Positions 29,705-41,462 are shown, numbered from the stretch's first letter. The stretch is DNA of 64,000 nucleotides from Blastocladiella emersonii ATCC 22665 (GCA_025594325.1 JANHCV010000008.1:372001-436000), one strand, 5' to 3'. A program made the numbers and translations. Notes: generated by a model not told the origin, from the sequence alone.

Positions 29705-31243
29705 CTAGCTCCTTTTCTTAGGATTGACCGAATCACATATCAGACTCCAGATCTTCCGCAGCTCGCCGCGATTGAGCTCGAGGCACGCGTCGAGGTACTT
29801 GGCGGCCGGCGGATACGCGGAATTGTCATGCTCGATGGCGCGAAACCGCTCGAGCAGCGACCGCACGCGGGCCTCGAGGTCCCGATCTGAAGCGGGATTG
29901 GCATCGGCTGACGTGAACCGGATTCGGGCAACTCGGAGCCCCTGGTTGACGGCCGCAACGATTGGCCGCGTGTCTCGGACCCGTTTGCATTCAGAGAGCT
30001 CGTGTGGAGCGAGTCGCTTCGCTACGAATGGAGTAATGTGGCGACAAAAGGCACACACTGGGTCATGGTCCTGGAATTGCTGCCGTGCTGGTGGTAACGC
30101 TAAAACTGGTGGTAACACTGAAGCTGGTGCCGATGGAGCAGGGGAAGGTGGACAAGTCGCCAGCGCATTGCGAACCACCCGCCCGTGTTGTTGCTGGTAC
30201 CGATTCTCTTCGGTCTCGGCATGCTGGACAAGCTCAGCAAACTCGCCCAACGACATCCGCGACAGTGCCTTGGCGCGTAATCGGTTGAGCACATCCTCGC
30301 TCAAGGTGCCAACGATGGCTTTGTCAACAAACGCAAGACGGACCGCAAGCCGATCGGAAAAGTATCGCAAGGGCGCGACGCGTTCGAGACACGAGGCGAA
30401 GCGGCGCTTAAACTCTTGTATCGACTCGCCGCGACCGCGCGCGAGGTCGAGCCACTCGGTGAATCGTTCGGTGCGTTGAGCAGGGTCGAGTGTCTCTGTA
30501 ATTGCTTTCCAAGCGGTGTCGTCAGACATTTCGTCTTCGAGGACCAAGGCGAGAGCATGGTTAACGCGCGGCGCCATGACGCGACGGCAGAGGAGGGCGG
30601 CGCAAGCAATGTTTCCTGGACCGGCGCGCACTGAAATATTGTCAAGAAAGACGCGCAGTCGCTGCAAGCCAACCATCGTCTCCAAATCCACGTTTGCTAT
30701 ACAATCGGCCGAGCGCTTGACAATTCCGCTGAGGAATGTGCGCTGTCTGGACGAAACGCCGCTCGAGATCCGCTTGTACATCACACTCGGGTGTTGTTGT
30801 GACACAGAGCGAGACCGCGAATGCGAGCGCGAGCGGGAGCGTGACAGTGAATCCGCGCGGTTTAGACGACCCGTACGGGTTTCGCCCGAGATCAAGACCG
30901 TTTCAAACGCGCAAAGCGAAGATGAAAATGGTGTTCCGTTGATGTTGTCGCTTGCTCCGGATAGAGTCGATTCAGAGAACTGCGCCGTGGCCTCGAGCGT
31001 TTGAGGCCGCCGCTCCAAATCAACAACCGGAGCAGCAGAAGTGCTCCATGCCCTTGAACCAAACCACGTCTCCGCTCCGAGCTTGTGGGAAAGGCCCAGT
31101 CGAACGTGTGCCAGGCGCGCGTTGCACAAGTCCAGCAGAAAGGCCGACTGGCCGCTGGGGTCGCTAGAAGTGGCCGGACACTCGTTTGGGACCGCCGGGC
31201 TTAATGCAGCAAGTGGTGAGCGCAATTCATTCGTTTTATTCAT
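29705..31243 (-). CDS. Family A Gag-like protein, copy 7 (intact)
   Basis: The only member with every part in one frame: 512 residues from MNKTNELRSPLAALSP. Layout: N-terminal module (residues 1-80, with LLDLCNARLAHVRLGLSHKL), SR-rich segment (about 130-160), a helical capsid-like region (about 175-330: NVDLETMVGLQRL, NIACAALLCRRVMAPRV, EDEMSDDTAWKAI, EWLDLARGRGESIQEFKRRF, LAVRLAFVDKAI), a Pro/Ala-rich linker, a zinc knuckle of the form C-x2-C-x13-H-x4-C (CAFC...HELSEC, about 405-428), RVRDTRPIVAAVNQGLRVAR and a C-terminal helix AAKYLDACLEL. The F-x2-RF-x2-C pattern in the capsid part and the knuckle point to retrotransposon Gag. No protease, reverse transcriptase or integrase lies nearby. 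It could package or bind RNA; this is inferred. Confidence 0.75.
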   Translation of the reverse strand: MNKTNELRSPLAALSPAVPNECPATSSDPSGQSAFLLDLCNARLAHVRLGLSHKLGAETWFGSRAWSTSAAPVVDLERRPQTLEATAQFSESTLSGASDNINGTPFSSSLCAFETVLISGETRTGRLNRADSLSRSRSRSHSRSRSVSQQHPSVMYKRISSGVSSRQRTFLSGIVKRSADCIANVDLETMVGLQRLRVFLDNISVRAGPGNIACAALLCRRVMAPRVNHALALVLEDEMSDDTAWKAITETLDPAQRTERFTEWLDLARGRGESIQEFKRRFASCLERVAPLRYFSDRLAVRLAFVDKAIVGTLSEDVLNRLRAKALSRMSLGEFAELVQHAETEENRYQQQHGRVVRNALATCPPSPAPSAPASVLPPVLALPPARQQFQDHDPVCAFCRHITPFVAKRLAPHELSECKRVRDTRPIVAAVNQGLRVARIRFTSADANPASDRDLEARVRSLLERFRAIEHDNSAYPPAAKYLDACLELNRGELRKIWSLICDSVNPKKRS

Positions 31244-31447
31244 GGTTTGAGTGTTTCATGGGGAGAGCTGCTGTCTCGAGCGCTCCTTGGAGGCGGGCTT
31301 GAGGCGCCACAGTCACGCGACGGACCTGCCAAGCGCAGATGTGGCGCAACGCGCTTCCCGTTACCCTCGCTCTCACATCGCCCGCCTTCCGCTCGCATAG
31401 TGCTCCGTGACATTCGCAAAGATCTGTTGTTTACTTATTGCAGTTAA

Positions 31448-33215
31448 TCACCGCGGCCTACAAATTGCGTTCCAGATCGCCAGGAGCGCTTGGGGTTCGA
31501 GCGTAAGCGACGCCTCGAGGTACTTGACTGCGCGCACGACGAGAAGCCTGCCGCGTGCCAAAGTTCTGAGGCGGTCCGTCAACATATTGACCCGCACTAT
31601 CAGCTCGTCGACTCGAGACGGACGTGCATCATCGGGTGGGCAGCTAATCTGCGCGTCGCGGAGACCGTAGTTTGTATGGCAAGCACGATTGCGTTCGTGT
31701 TTTGCGCATGGACACACTCGGAAATATCATGTACGACCAAGGCAGCGTCGCGGCCGCCTGCGAGCCGGGCGCAGAATGGGCAATGTGACTTGTCGGCGTG
31801 AGGCACGGGTTGCTCTAGTAGCAGCTGTGGGGCGGATTGGACGCGGCGAAAGAGGGGTTGAGGCGCGTTTAAAGAAGGCATCGGAGGACGCGGCACCTTA
31901 GGAGCAGGGTCGAGTGAAGTGACTGGACGGCGACGGCGGCGGGCGAACTTCGAATGTTCGACTTCGGTGACCTGGACAAGCAAAACCAGGTCCTTGAGCA
32001 AGGCTCGCCTCGACGCGAGGTCGCGAAGGCAGTCCAGTGATTGATCGGGAACATTCATATCGGCAAGCGCTTTCTCGATGAAGGTGACGCGCAACGGAAG
32101 CCGAGTTGCACAGCCATTCGAAGAAGAAACGTCGTTTAGGCAGCACTCAAAGCGGCGCGCGAAATATTCCACCGACTCGTCTTTGCGCCGAGCGAGCCCA
32201 ATCCACTGCTTGATTTTTGCGGAGCGGCGTGCGGGGTCGAGTGCCTCGGAAATGGCGTCCCACGCGACCTCGTCAGGCATTTCGTCGTGAAGGACGATGG
32301 CAAGTGCGTGATATAGGCGACGCTGCATGTGCGCGCGGCAAGCGAAAGCAGCCCGCGCGAGGTTGCCCGGCCCCGCTGCCTGGAGAACGGAGTCAATGAT
32401 GCACCGAAATTGCTCGACGCCCGCCGCGGTTTCCAAGTCCAACACCTCGATCAAGTGTGAGAATCTTTGGATAATGTCACGCAACTGCTCAAGTGAAACT
32501 GGGCCCGTGGAAGAAGACCCGTCAGTGAGCGAGCTTGCCGGAGCGGTTCGAGGCGGGGAGGGCATACGTGCTTTGTTGCCGTATGCGCGTGTCTGCTGTT
32601 TCCGTGGGCCTCGTTTGCGTCCACCTCGTTTGCGTCGCCGACCGGAAGCGGCAGGTGGACGCGGCGAGCACCTCCGTGGCGCTTTCCTGGGCCACGAGCG
32701 AGAGCGAGAGCGTGAACGCGAACGAGACCATGAGTGAGAGCGAGACCTGCATCTCCAGCCGTATGAAAAATGAAATCTGGGGCGAGAGCGGCCTCGATAA
32801 GGTGAGGCGGAGTCGGAGCGGGCAGGCGGAGAACTGGATCGTGTGTGCGCTCGCGAACGTAAACGGGATCGACTTGAGCTGCGAGAACGTGAACAAGATC
32901 GACTTGAGCTGCGAGAACGCGATCGAGACGTAGACCTGGATCGGGAGACAGACGAGGACCGATTTGGGGTTCGAGAGCGATTGAGCGCCGCGGTCTGACG
33001 CGCAAAAACTCGGTTTGGGAGTTCTAGTGTCGAGTCCCATCGCATGGGAAGACTGTGCAGTCGAGCAGAAAGACCGAGTGCAATGCGCTTCAAGTGCGAT
33101 TCGCACGCGCGGACGAGCAATGCCGACTCGTCGCACATGTCGTCAACCGGCCTGGGAATCTCATCAAGCTGCCCGGAGCAAGTGATACAGCGTATAATTC
33201 ATTCTTTTCTTCCAT
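31448..33215 (-). pseudogene. Family A Gag-like gene, copy 8 (two frameshifts), divergent from B1
   Basis: The start at 33215 (MEEKNELYAVSLAPGS) loses frame near 33140; a long frame then runs to 31600 with ACESHLKRIALGL, a very long SR-rich domain, LEVLDLETAAG-like start, NLARAAFACRAHMQRRLYHA, QWIGLARRKDESVEYFARRFE, LPLRVTFIEKALADM and the knuckle CPFCARLAG...HDISEC. A second frame change near 31680 separates NTNAIVLAIQT from NYGLRDAQISCP and the final helix AVKYLEASLTLE. ACGCGT boxes stand at 33242 and 33279. The B1 gene starts 346 bp away on the other strand. Confidence 0.75.
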
Positions 33216-33560
33216 GGTTGCGATGTATGAGAGAGACGACGACGCGTGTGAACCGAACTCCTGGCGTGAAGTGGCGCGACGCGTCGTTCTCGCGTCAGTT
33301 TACCCGAACAGCGCAGATTTACTTGGGCGCCTTTGCCTTCCACACATTTGAGCGTTAATGGCAAGAGTTGAATCAGTTACGGAGTCCAAGCTCGGCTCAG
33401 GCGAGCGGAGGGGAGAGAGGTTTGCGGAACGCGTAAAAAGCACGTGAGGGCGTTGAGCACGGAACGCGACGCGTCGCACCCACTTCTCACGCCGTCGTCC
33501 CGCCTCAAGCCATCCTGTTCCTCGCACTTGCATGATTAGCTGATGAAATAACATCTTGCA

Positions 33561-36500
33561 ATGGGATCAGCGCCTGAATTCGTCCCAACGCAGACGAGCG
33601 CGTCGGTCCTACTCGCCGACCCGGCTGACCACTTCGACCCGTTCCGCGACTCTTGCGCCGCCGACGTCTTTCTCTATCACGATGCCAGCATCCCCGAGCG
33701 CAAGCTGAGCGCGCTGCTATGCGGATTCCATGACTTGCGCTCGGTCGCGCACACGCTCGCTGAGGCAAAGCGCAAGGGCTCGCGCGCCGCCATGTCCTTC
33801 ACGCTCAACGCCCTGCGCCCGGAGCAGATTGCTCGTTCTCTCCTCATTTTACACGTACTCGCACATTCGAAGCTGGATCCCGCCACTCTAGACCGCCACA
33901 TTGGACAGCTCTGGTTCTCCGAGCACCTCGATCGACCTGCAGCCATGTTCTGGGGCTATCAAATGCTCAACTGCCTCACGACTGACTGGCTTACGTCGTC
34001 ATCACCCGTACGCATCGCTGACGATACTGCCCAGCAATCGATCCGCAGTTGCCTGAGTCGCTGGATTAGTCAATTCGACAGTTCTTGCACCTCGCACGAG
34101 CGAGGCGAGACACGAACCGCTCTGCTTGACACGCTTGCGCCTCAACACCGTCGAATTACCTGCTTCGAAGAAGCACATACTGGGTGCACGAGCGGAGACT
34201 GCGAGCACAGCCGCTGGCGGCTGAAAGACGTCTTGGCATTTCGCGCCACCTGCTCCGTGTTCTTTGACTGTCAACGCGATATCGGCCAGGTCGACGAGGC
34301 GCGCACACGGTGCGAGGTCGAGCGTCTTGTCCATGCCAACTCGTTCTTTCTGGTCAAGGACTCGGGACGCTTCCCCAACCCGACCTTTTTCGGTGCCAAG
34401 TCGAGAGAGGCCAAGATTATTGCGACGCAGTCACGGGGATTTTTTGTCGACGTGTCGCGCGAGCGGATCGAGAAGTCGATGATTCGACAGCTGAGCGCCT
34501 GGCTCGGAGCTCTGGCGGATGCGTTCGCGGCTGGTTCTGGATCTCCTCATCGGCTCACTTTTGCTCTCGGCGACGCGGTTTCGGTTATGGAGCAGCTCGC
34601 CGCGGATCCAGAGCAGCGATTCGACGTGGTCGACACTTCCACGCTCGCCGACCGCTGCGGTGACCTGAACCTGCTCCTTCACGGGTCCGTGCTTCTCAAT
34701 TACAACGACCCGACGGCGGGCGACCGGTCGTTTTTGCAGCTCTGCGCCACGAAATCGCGTAACACGGCGCCGGCATCCATGGAGGAATCACTCGAGGCTC
34801 GGTACAGCCTCCCTGCATCACTCTTGCCCGTTCTTTTCGGCGTCACGCTATGGGAGCAAGCTCCCCGCACCTTGGACCATTGGGCTGCCCACGTCCGGCC
34901 GTTCTCGTTCGACATCGTCGAGCTAGCTTCGCTGTTGCCGTATCGTCGAAGCACCTTTTTCAAGGTGAATGTCCCCAACGCGCCAATTGCTCTCCTTGCA
35001 GCCGAATCCAACCATCACTGGTCTCAGATTGTTCGCTTCACCTCGAAGCTGAACCGCATGGATGATCGCACCTCCTTTGCTCAAGGTTCGCCATCTTCAT
35101 TACCCACTCTGTCTGGCGCATACTAACTCGTGCAACAATTTAGGTGGATCGTTCACGACTTGGGCGTTTCCCGCCAAACTTCTTGCATATGCTTTTGCGG
35201 CACGAAGACTCGTCTTCTCCGGTGTTGAGCCTTACACCCAGCTTCCGTGGCCGTGTGACAACCTCACCCATGTCCGTAAGCAGGACCTGGTCGACTTGGG
35301 TTTCCTTGACGAGTTGAACCCCGAGTGTGGCTTCCTTGCGCGGGCTCATGGATTCAGCTTCGCTTCCAGTGTCTCGGAATCGAATGCCGCAGATATCAAG
35401 GAACTCCCGAAAGTTTGTCAGGCCCACGCTAATTTCGTGCTGCTTCCCAACTCGCACCCGACGTCTGTGATCTGCGTCGTGAGCCAAGGCGAGGGCCTCA
35501 AGCCAAAGTGGCACCAAGCGATTTGCCACGCTTACGACGAGGTTTGTGGGACAATCAGAGTACTTTGGTACATGGAGGCGTGTGACGCCGAGCCTTCGCC
35601 GACGACCAAACCCCGCTTCTCTCTTTGGGCGCGACCTGCACTCGACCTGTCCGACGTTTTTGACGTCGCAGCCAAGTGGGTTTGTATCGCAAACGAGGTG
35701 AACGCTATCGTTGGCCATCACGCCCATCTCCCAATCATCGCTTACAACATGAAGGTGGCCATCGTGATCCGCGTCCCCGTCAAGCTTGTTCAGGGCGCGG
35801 TTCGCGGAATCATGGCTTCCGCTGCGTCCGCTACTGACGCGGCGAATCGGGTCAAAACTGCCTCGCGCTCACTACCGACGCGCCTCTCTATCGTCGGCGA
35901 GGTCGTCGACCTTGATGATTCTCGTCTCAAACTCGCCCTCGAGCTCTCTCGCTTCCGCAGCAAGCTTTCCGTCAAACTTGTTCCTGAGCGCGATCTTGGG
36001 CAGTACCGCGGCACTGTGGCGCTACTCATCAACGGAAACGTGCACACATACCAGCTGCCGTACCCGGGCATCGCGACGGACGTCAAAGTCGACGTCAAGT
36101 CGCGGTGCGTGACCGTCACGGTTCAGAAGGTCTCGCACTCCGTCGTCCCTGCACTTGGCCTCGGTCCGCCGATCCCGCGCCATGCGCCGCTGCCCGTCCC
36201 CGAGTGCGGCCCGCCTGTTTCCGCGTTCATGGAGACCGTCTATCGCGCCGCGCTCAACAAAATGTACACGAGCGATGAATGGCCAAGCGAAGCGTCTCGC
36301 CCCACCAAGGCGCTGACTGCGCCTTTGCCGGGCCGCGCCGGCGAGTGGCACGCGCGGCTGCTCAAGGACGTGATTACGAAGCTCTTCGAGTGCACGACGA
36401 GCAGATCCGGCGCGTTCGTGGTCAAGATCCAGAGCAGCGGGCCGCGCGGCCTCGTCGCCGTCCTCTTCGTGCACCGGCCCGCCGTGCTCCCGCCGCAGGG

Positions 36501-36906
36501 CAAGGGGATCGGTATCACGCCCGTGCTCGACGTCAGCTATGTGTACGTGCCGCCGCTCTCGACCAAGGCCGCGTCGCCCGCGGCTCGCGCGGCGGGGCAG
36601 AAGCTGCGCAAGCTGATCGAGAAGACAGAGAACGCCTACAGCCGCGCGTGCGAGCAGACCTTCTCGGCCATCAACTGGCCCGGCGGGTACAGCGACGCCG
36701 TGGCCGAGTATCTCGAGTACTGCCACACTGCCATGGTCGATCGCTCGCTGCCTGACATCAACCAGTTCCCGCAGACCAAGTCAGGCATGGCCAAGGTCGC
36801 GCCGGCCACGGCGACGGCGTTCGAGAGTCTCAAGGGCGAGCTCAAGCACGCTCTGCTGCTGTCGCTGTTCCCGACCTACTTTGACAACTGCAAGGCAAAG
36901 GAGTAG
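33561..36906 (+). CDS. Family B protein B1 (DUF4470-like), intact
   Basis: Exons 33561-35085 and 35144-36906 over a 58-nt intron (GTTCGC donor, TACTAAC branch, TTTAG acceptor) give 1,095 residues. The N-terminal third resembles DUF4470: DVFLYHDASIPERKL, GFHDLRSVAHTLAEAK, FTLNALRPEQIARSLLILHV. Further on RLTFALGDAVSVMEQL and FDVVDTSTLADRCGDLNLLL recall the GD and DTSNLAD-type motifs that follow in fungal DUF4470 proteins, which often carry MYND fingers; none is seen here. The C-terminal third has LVPERDLGQYRGTVALLING, VPPLSTKAASPAAR and EYLEYCHTAMVDRSLPDINQ, found also in the fragments at 14162 and 46899. No signal peptide. Function unknown. It diverges from family A copy 8. Confidence 0.75.
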
Positions 36907-37310
36907 ACTGGCCGAACGATTTGATACACTTTATTCTTGCACTTTGGCTAGAAAACCGCTGCTTGTCCTGAGTTCGGAATGCGCCGCGAGTTGGTGTGTT
37001 TCCTTGCCAAACATATGAGTCCCAGTATTGCCGATCTCTTCGGGGCTAGTTTGGGAAATGATACGCACATCACTCAGTCAGGAATTCTCCCGAGCCAAGT
37101 TCGGGCCAACGTGCTCGGCGGCGAGCAGGTTTGCAGCTTGTTTCGTTCTTAACAGTCATACGTTTTCGAGTTGGAGGATCGACCGGTTACGTAGACTGCT
37201 CGCTCGCTAACCGGACCAAAGGATTGACGCATTTATCCCTCAGTCGACGGAATGCAAGTCATGGGTGGAGCCCCGCAGATATATTTTGCTCGCATGATTC
37301 TACCGATAGC
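36907..37310. other. Intergenic between convergent B1 and LRR genes
   Basis: About 400 bp with no supported gene, and no family A tail as seen after other B fragments. Confidence 0.5.
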
Positions 37311-38772
37311 TCACGTATCACTTGAGGAGATTTGATAGTCAATGCCTTCAGGCACCCGCAGACGACATTCCTGAATAAAGCTGGGGTCAGCTGCCTCGCC
37401 GAACAAGTGGGTCATTGATAGACGTTCTAGTCGTGGAGGAAGTTGTCCAAGAATTACCCCGACGGACTCGATCGTGAGCTCGGCCCCGTCCAAGACCAGC
37501 CAGGTGAGATTGCAAGGAGCGTGTGAGATCAGCACATCGACGCCAAGGTCGGTCAAGTCCACATAGCCAACATCGAGTCCTTGTAAGGTCCCTGGGAGAC
37601 GCGGCGCAAGGGCAGCGACACCAGCGTCGCCAATCCCGTTTCGGCTGATGTCGAGTTTAACAAGTCCAGGCGGGAGATGCCGCGCGAGACACTTGGCGCC
37701 AGAATAGTCAAGCTTGTTCTCAGCGAGTCTGAGGTGGGCGAGCCTTGCTGGTAGGGAACTAAAAAGCCCAGTCAAATCGCAAGAATGGAGCGAGGACCGG
37801 CACAAGTCAAGCATGCGCAGACCGGGCGGGAAGTGTTGTCCAAGGCTGCATGAGAAGTCGAAGTCGCGATCAAAGCGATTGGCGGACAACTTGAGCACCT
37901 TGAGTGACGGTGGGAGCTGGCGGAAGAACGACTCGGCGTCTGAGTCGCTCACATAACTGTCCCCCAAAATAGTAAGCCGTTCGAGATTGGATGGGAGCGC
38001 GGACGCGCTCGTCAAGCGAGAGCTTCCTGCGCCCGTGAACACCCAGTTTCCCCTCAGGATGAGGCGCGTGATGGTGACGGGGAGGCGTAGCAAGGACAGC
38101 AGCGGATAAGTCAGCGAGCAATAGGCGATTTCAACGAGTTTGATCGTGTGATTGACTGCCAGGGCTTTGGAAATCGCGGCTGCACCGGTATCGGTTATCC
38201 GAAATCGGTTGAGCACGCACGAGTTTTGCCGCATTGAAGAAAGCTCGGCTGCAACCTTTTTCGCGACATCATCGCCGACCTCCTCGCCCTCGCGGGTGAG
38301 TTCCTGTGGAGTCGCAATAGTGAGTCCCGGTTCAGATCGAAACTAAATCGCAACAGCGCACCAATGCACTCGTCGTGTTAACCAGGCCCGTGAAGTAAAC
38401 GGCGACTTTGACCGGATAACGGTTCGCATCCTCTGGCATTGGAAGATCCGAGCGATACCACCAATCAAGAGCCTCGAACGAACCCACGTCATCAAAAGTC
38501 TTTCGAGAGTAGCTGAGCGGGAAGCCCGACTGCCGCCATGCTTCAAGCACGTCGACGCGGCCCTGAGAAGTAGCTTCGTCCACGGAAATGCGCAAGAGTA
38601 GCTGCCGACGGATTGCGAGGTGAACCTTGGGGGCACACGCTCGCGGCATGACGCGCCCGAACTTGGGGAGTCCGTCTAGCTCGCTCGGACCATGGAGCGC
38701 AACAGCCGCACACAGGATAGCTTCGAGGATTGCAAACGGCAATGCAGGTAGTTGATTTTCCATTGGATTCAT
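37311..38772 (-). CDS. Leucine-rich repeat protein, family member 2
   Basis: Two frames are needed. The first (38772 to about 38385) has the family N-terminal module in diverged form (LPALPFAILEAILCAAVALHG, LPKFGRVMPRACAPKVH) and VDVLEAWRQSGFPL ... LDWWYRSDLPMP. The second (from about 38342, reading SEPGLTIATPQELTREGEE) enters the LRR array, about ten repeats such as LPPSLKVLKLSANRFD and LPPGLVKLDISRNGIGDAG, ending at 37311. Between them a short intron with acceptor GATTTAG at 38343 fits, with donor GTTAAC (40 nt) or GTCAAA (68 nt); the latter matches local intron length. A frameshift is the alternative. Same family and probably the same binding-scaffold role as the gene at 1224. Confidence 0.65.
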
Positions 38773-38862
38773 TGAAAGGGTATTCTGAACCGTTCGCAGC
38801 AGAGCGGCTCGTCTGCGACGAGTTGCTGCACTCAGCGAAGCGACGCCGCTACCACGTCACAT

Positions 38863-38883
38863 CACATGATTGATCGACGCGTC
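38863..38883 (-). promoter_or_regulatory. Composite ACGCGT / CATGTG motif, site 5
   Basis: Fifth GACGCGTCG-N4-ATCAYGTG site, on the minus strand and 91 bp before the start of the LRR gene it would serve. It is the best-placed copy relative to a start codon. Confidence 0.5.
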
Positions 38884-39101
38884 TCGCAGCTAACGCGAAC
38901 GCGGCCTCACCCTAGGTATTCAGGTCGACCCAGCCTCAATTTGGTATCTCAGCATGCATTTTAGATCTACGTATGCAAGCTTACGCGATTGCCGCCCGCA
39001 CTTTCTTAGTCCAGGCAGAAGCTCGACATGTTTCGAGGCAAGCAAACGAGCGAGTCAATTATCAAAATATACAAGGCGCATCCCCGCGGCATCATTCCAT
39101 T

Positions 39102-41462
39102 TCACTCCGACGCCGACCCAATTGGAGCAACGCGCTTGAGCTGCTCGATGCAGACTGTGCGGGACGCGTGCTTGCACTCGGCGATGGCCCGCTGGACCCA
39201 AGCACGATCGCGGACCAGGTCCAGCGCGCCGTCGGGGACAAGGCGCCAGAAGTCATCCGTGATCAAGGTGCTGCTGCCCTCGAGCATGTCAAGGACTGAG
39301 CCGAGATCGGTTAGAACGAACGCGCGGACGAGCTCGTGCTGAGGGCGCGCCACGACATGCGAGGAGCACACTACGGGGATCTGGCTGAGTTTTTCGGAGT
39401 GGACTTCGTCCTTGTGATGCGAACGGAGGAAGTCCGGCTCGATGATCCGTTTGCGAAGCGTCGCCTTGCCAAAGTCGGGGCGCTGCGAACGTCCGCTGCC
39501 CAAAGTGGGAAGGTCGGACACGGTTGCGAACCAAGGCCGCTGGCTCCAAAGCGGACACTGGTCACACGACTGCGCGCCATCAGCCCCAACGATAAAGTTC
39601 GCGTGAACCGGAAGTCCGTCATGAAGCTGCGCCTCAACCATTATCGCAAGAAGAATTGGTGCGAGAAACGGAGACGCTTCGAGCTGGCGAAGCGTGTAGG
39701 AACACATCACAGGGTTCTGAAGCCAGGCGACGACCAGCCAGCAAATGGAGATGTAAACGCTGCACGCGGCAACGGGCGTGTGTAAGATGGTGAGAGCAGA
39801 GAGGTCGCATAGCAGCGTGATTTTGAGGGGATCACGGCTCGTGTCGCCGAAAACGGCTATGAAGCTATTCCGTGGATCGAGCGGCGCGCCTTCATGTGTT
39901 CTGGAGCTCGGATCGCGACCCGTGGTGATGCATTCAGCAGACTTCGTGAAGAGCGAGGGGCGCTGGTCGGGCAGGTCCTCAAGCACAAATTTGAGAAAGT
40001 CGCGTGGTTTGGCAAGCGGCATGCCTTGCGAGAAATTGGAAGCCGTGAGAGTGAGTTAGAAGGCTACGAGAGAAACAGAGTCAGCTCAGCAATTCGTCCA
40101 CAGGAAACAACGAACGTGCCACGGGCGACAACATTAGAGAGCTGCGCACCCGCCAGCTCGACCATCTGATTCTTGAACCCGCCGAGGCTGCGGGCACCCC
40201 ACTCGGTGATGGCGCGGGGCAAGAGATGCGCAAGGGTCTCGAGCTCGAGACTATTGCTACTGCTGAGCACCGCGAGGATATCCGGTGCGTCGCGATTCCG
40301 GCGCGCCATGAGTACGAGATCGGCGCGCTGTTTTGGCCCAATACCGGCAAACATCCGATCAGGAGATATGGCGAGCGCAAGCGCATGGGCGAGCTTCAAT
40401 GGCGAGCTGAGAGGAGTGTAAGGGTAGCTCGCCTCGATCATGCTGTCAACAACTTTGGGCAAGCCGAGCAGCCAGTTGAGTGGGCGGGTGACGTCAGCGG
40501 CAGCCATCACCTTTGGGTTGTATGGCGGGAAGCCAGGCAGAAGTTCCGTGAATCCACGGCGGAGGGCGGTCACGTCGACCGTGACATCAAGCTCGGTGAG
40601 CCCGTTGAGGAACTTGGGGTTCCAGATATAGATGGCGAAAATCGTGAGGTACGAGAGAAGACTGATTGGCTCCATAAACTATTTGATGAGGGCCTTGGAG
40701 AAACCAGTGGACGGGCAGTGCTCAGAGAGCCAGTCGCCGCGGGTAACCGCGAGCAGCGCAGGGGCCTGCGCGAGTGTATCCCGGAGCATTTCGGGGGTCG
40801 CTGAAGCATTGCCGCTCACAAGTGCGGCAACCAAGAGGCACACTTGCGAGTAGACAGGAACGTCGAGACACGATACCGTCGTGATTATACGGCGGACGAC
40901 ACGACCCATTTTCAAGAGCGTCAAGGAACCAGTCAACCGAGGCGGCGGTGTCATCAACGTCGTCGGAAGCGCTGTCAGAGCCACCGTCGCTGGCATAGTC
41001 GTTGGACGAGTAATCGTCGTCACACACGTGTGATGTGACAAGAGCGTTAAGTTGGTCCATGTTCGCCAGCTGAGGCTGCATACGATGGAGAAAGAGCGCT
41101 GAAGCTGCGCGAAAGAGGCGGTCATTGGGGTAATGCGGCGCATTTGACTTGGAGCGTTCGAGATAACCAACGAGGTCAGTCCGAGGAGGCTCCTCGTCCT
41201 CGGAAACAGCAAACTGATCGAGTGCGCTCTTGAGCCACGGCGTCATACGCAAATAGGTCCATAAACGTTGCAAGGTTGGATCTGCCGCCGCGCTCTCCAG
41301 CTCACGAGACGCAGCCGGCACGCCGTCGCGGGGCTGCGCGAGCTGCAACACGGCAACAAGCAAACCCGATGGTAAGTCACACAGGCTCAGACAGGGCATC
41401 GGGTCGGCCTCACGGGCGGAATGCATCAAGTCTTGATTCATGGGAGTCTCTTTATGCTTCAT
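39102..41462 (-). CDS. F-box-like multi-exon protein, unknown
   Basis: Three frames on the minus strand appear to form one gene. The first (start 41462 or 41441) has an F-box-like segment LCDLPSGLLVAVLQLAQPRDG with SDPTLQRLW-like spacing (AADPTLQRLW), then an acidic Asp/Ser stretch. The second (about 40840-40064) reads CLLVAALVSGNASATPEML and, after an in-frame TAG at 40679-40681, MEPISLLSYLTIFAIYIWN. The third (about 40030-39102) has MPLAKPRDFLKFVLEDLP, hydrophobic CSVYISICWLVVAWLQ and LAPILLAIMVEAQLHDG. Likely introns: near 40843-40905, one whose acceptor could be the AATAG at 40679 (donor GTTACC, 72 nt), and one before 40022 with TTCTAAC and CGCAAG. Exact junctions are uncertain, and a decayed gene is possible. 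No known function beyond the F-box hint. Confidence 0.45.

Noticed and set aside
22190-33215. Reading the family A array as LTR retrotransposons
   Set aside because: No LTRs, primer-binding sites, protease, reverse transcriptase or integrase lie between the copies, and spacing is that of tandem gene duplicates.
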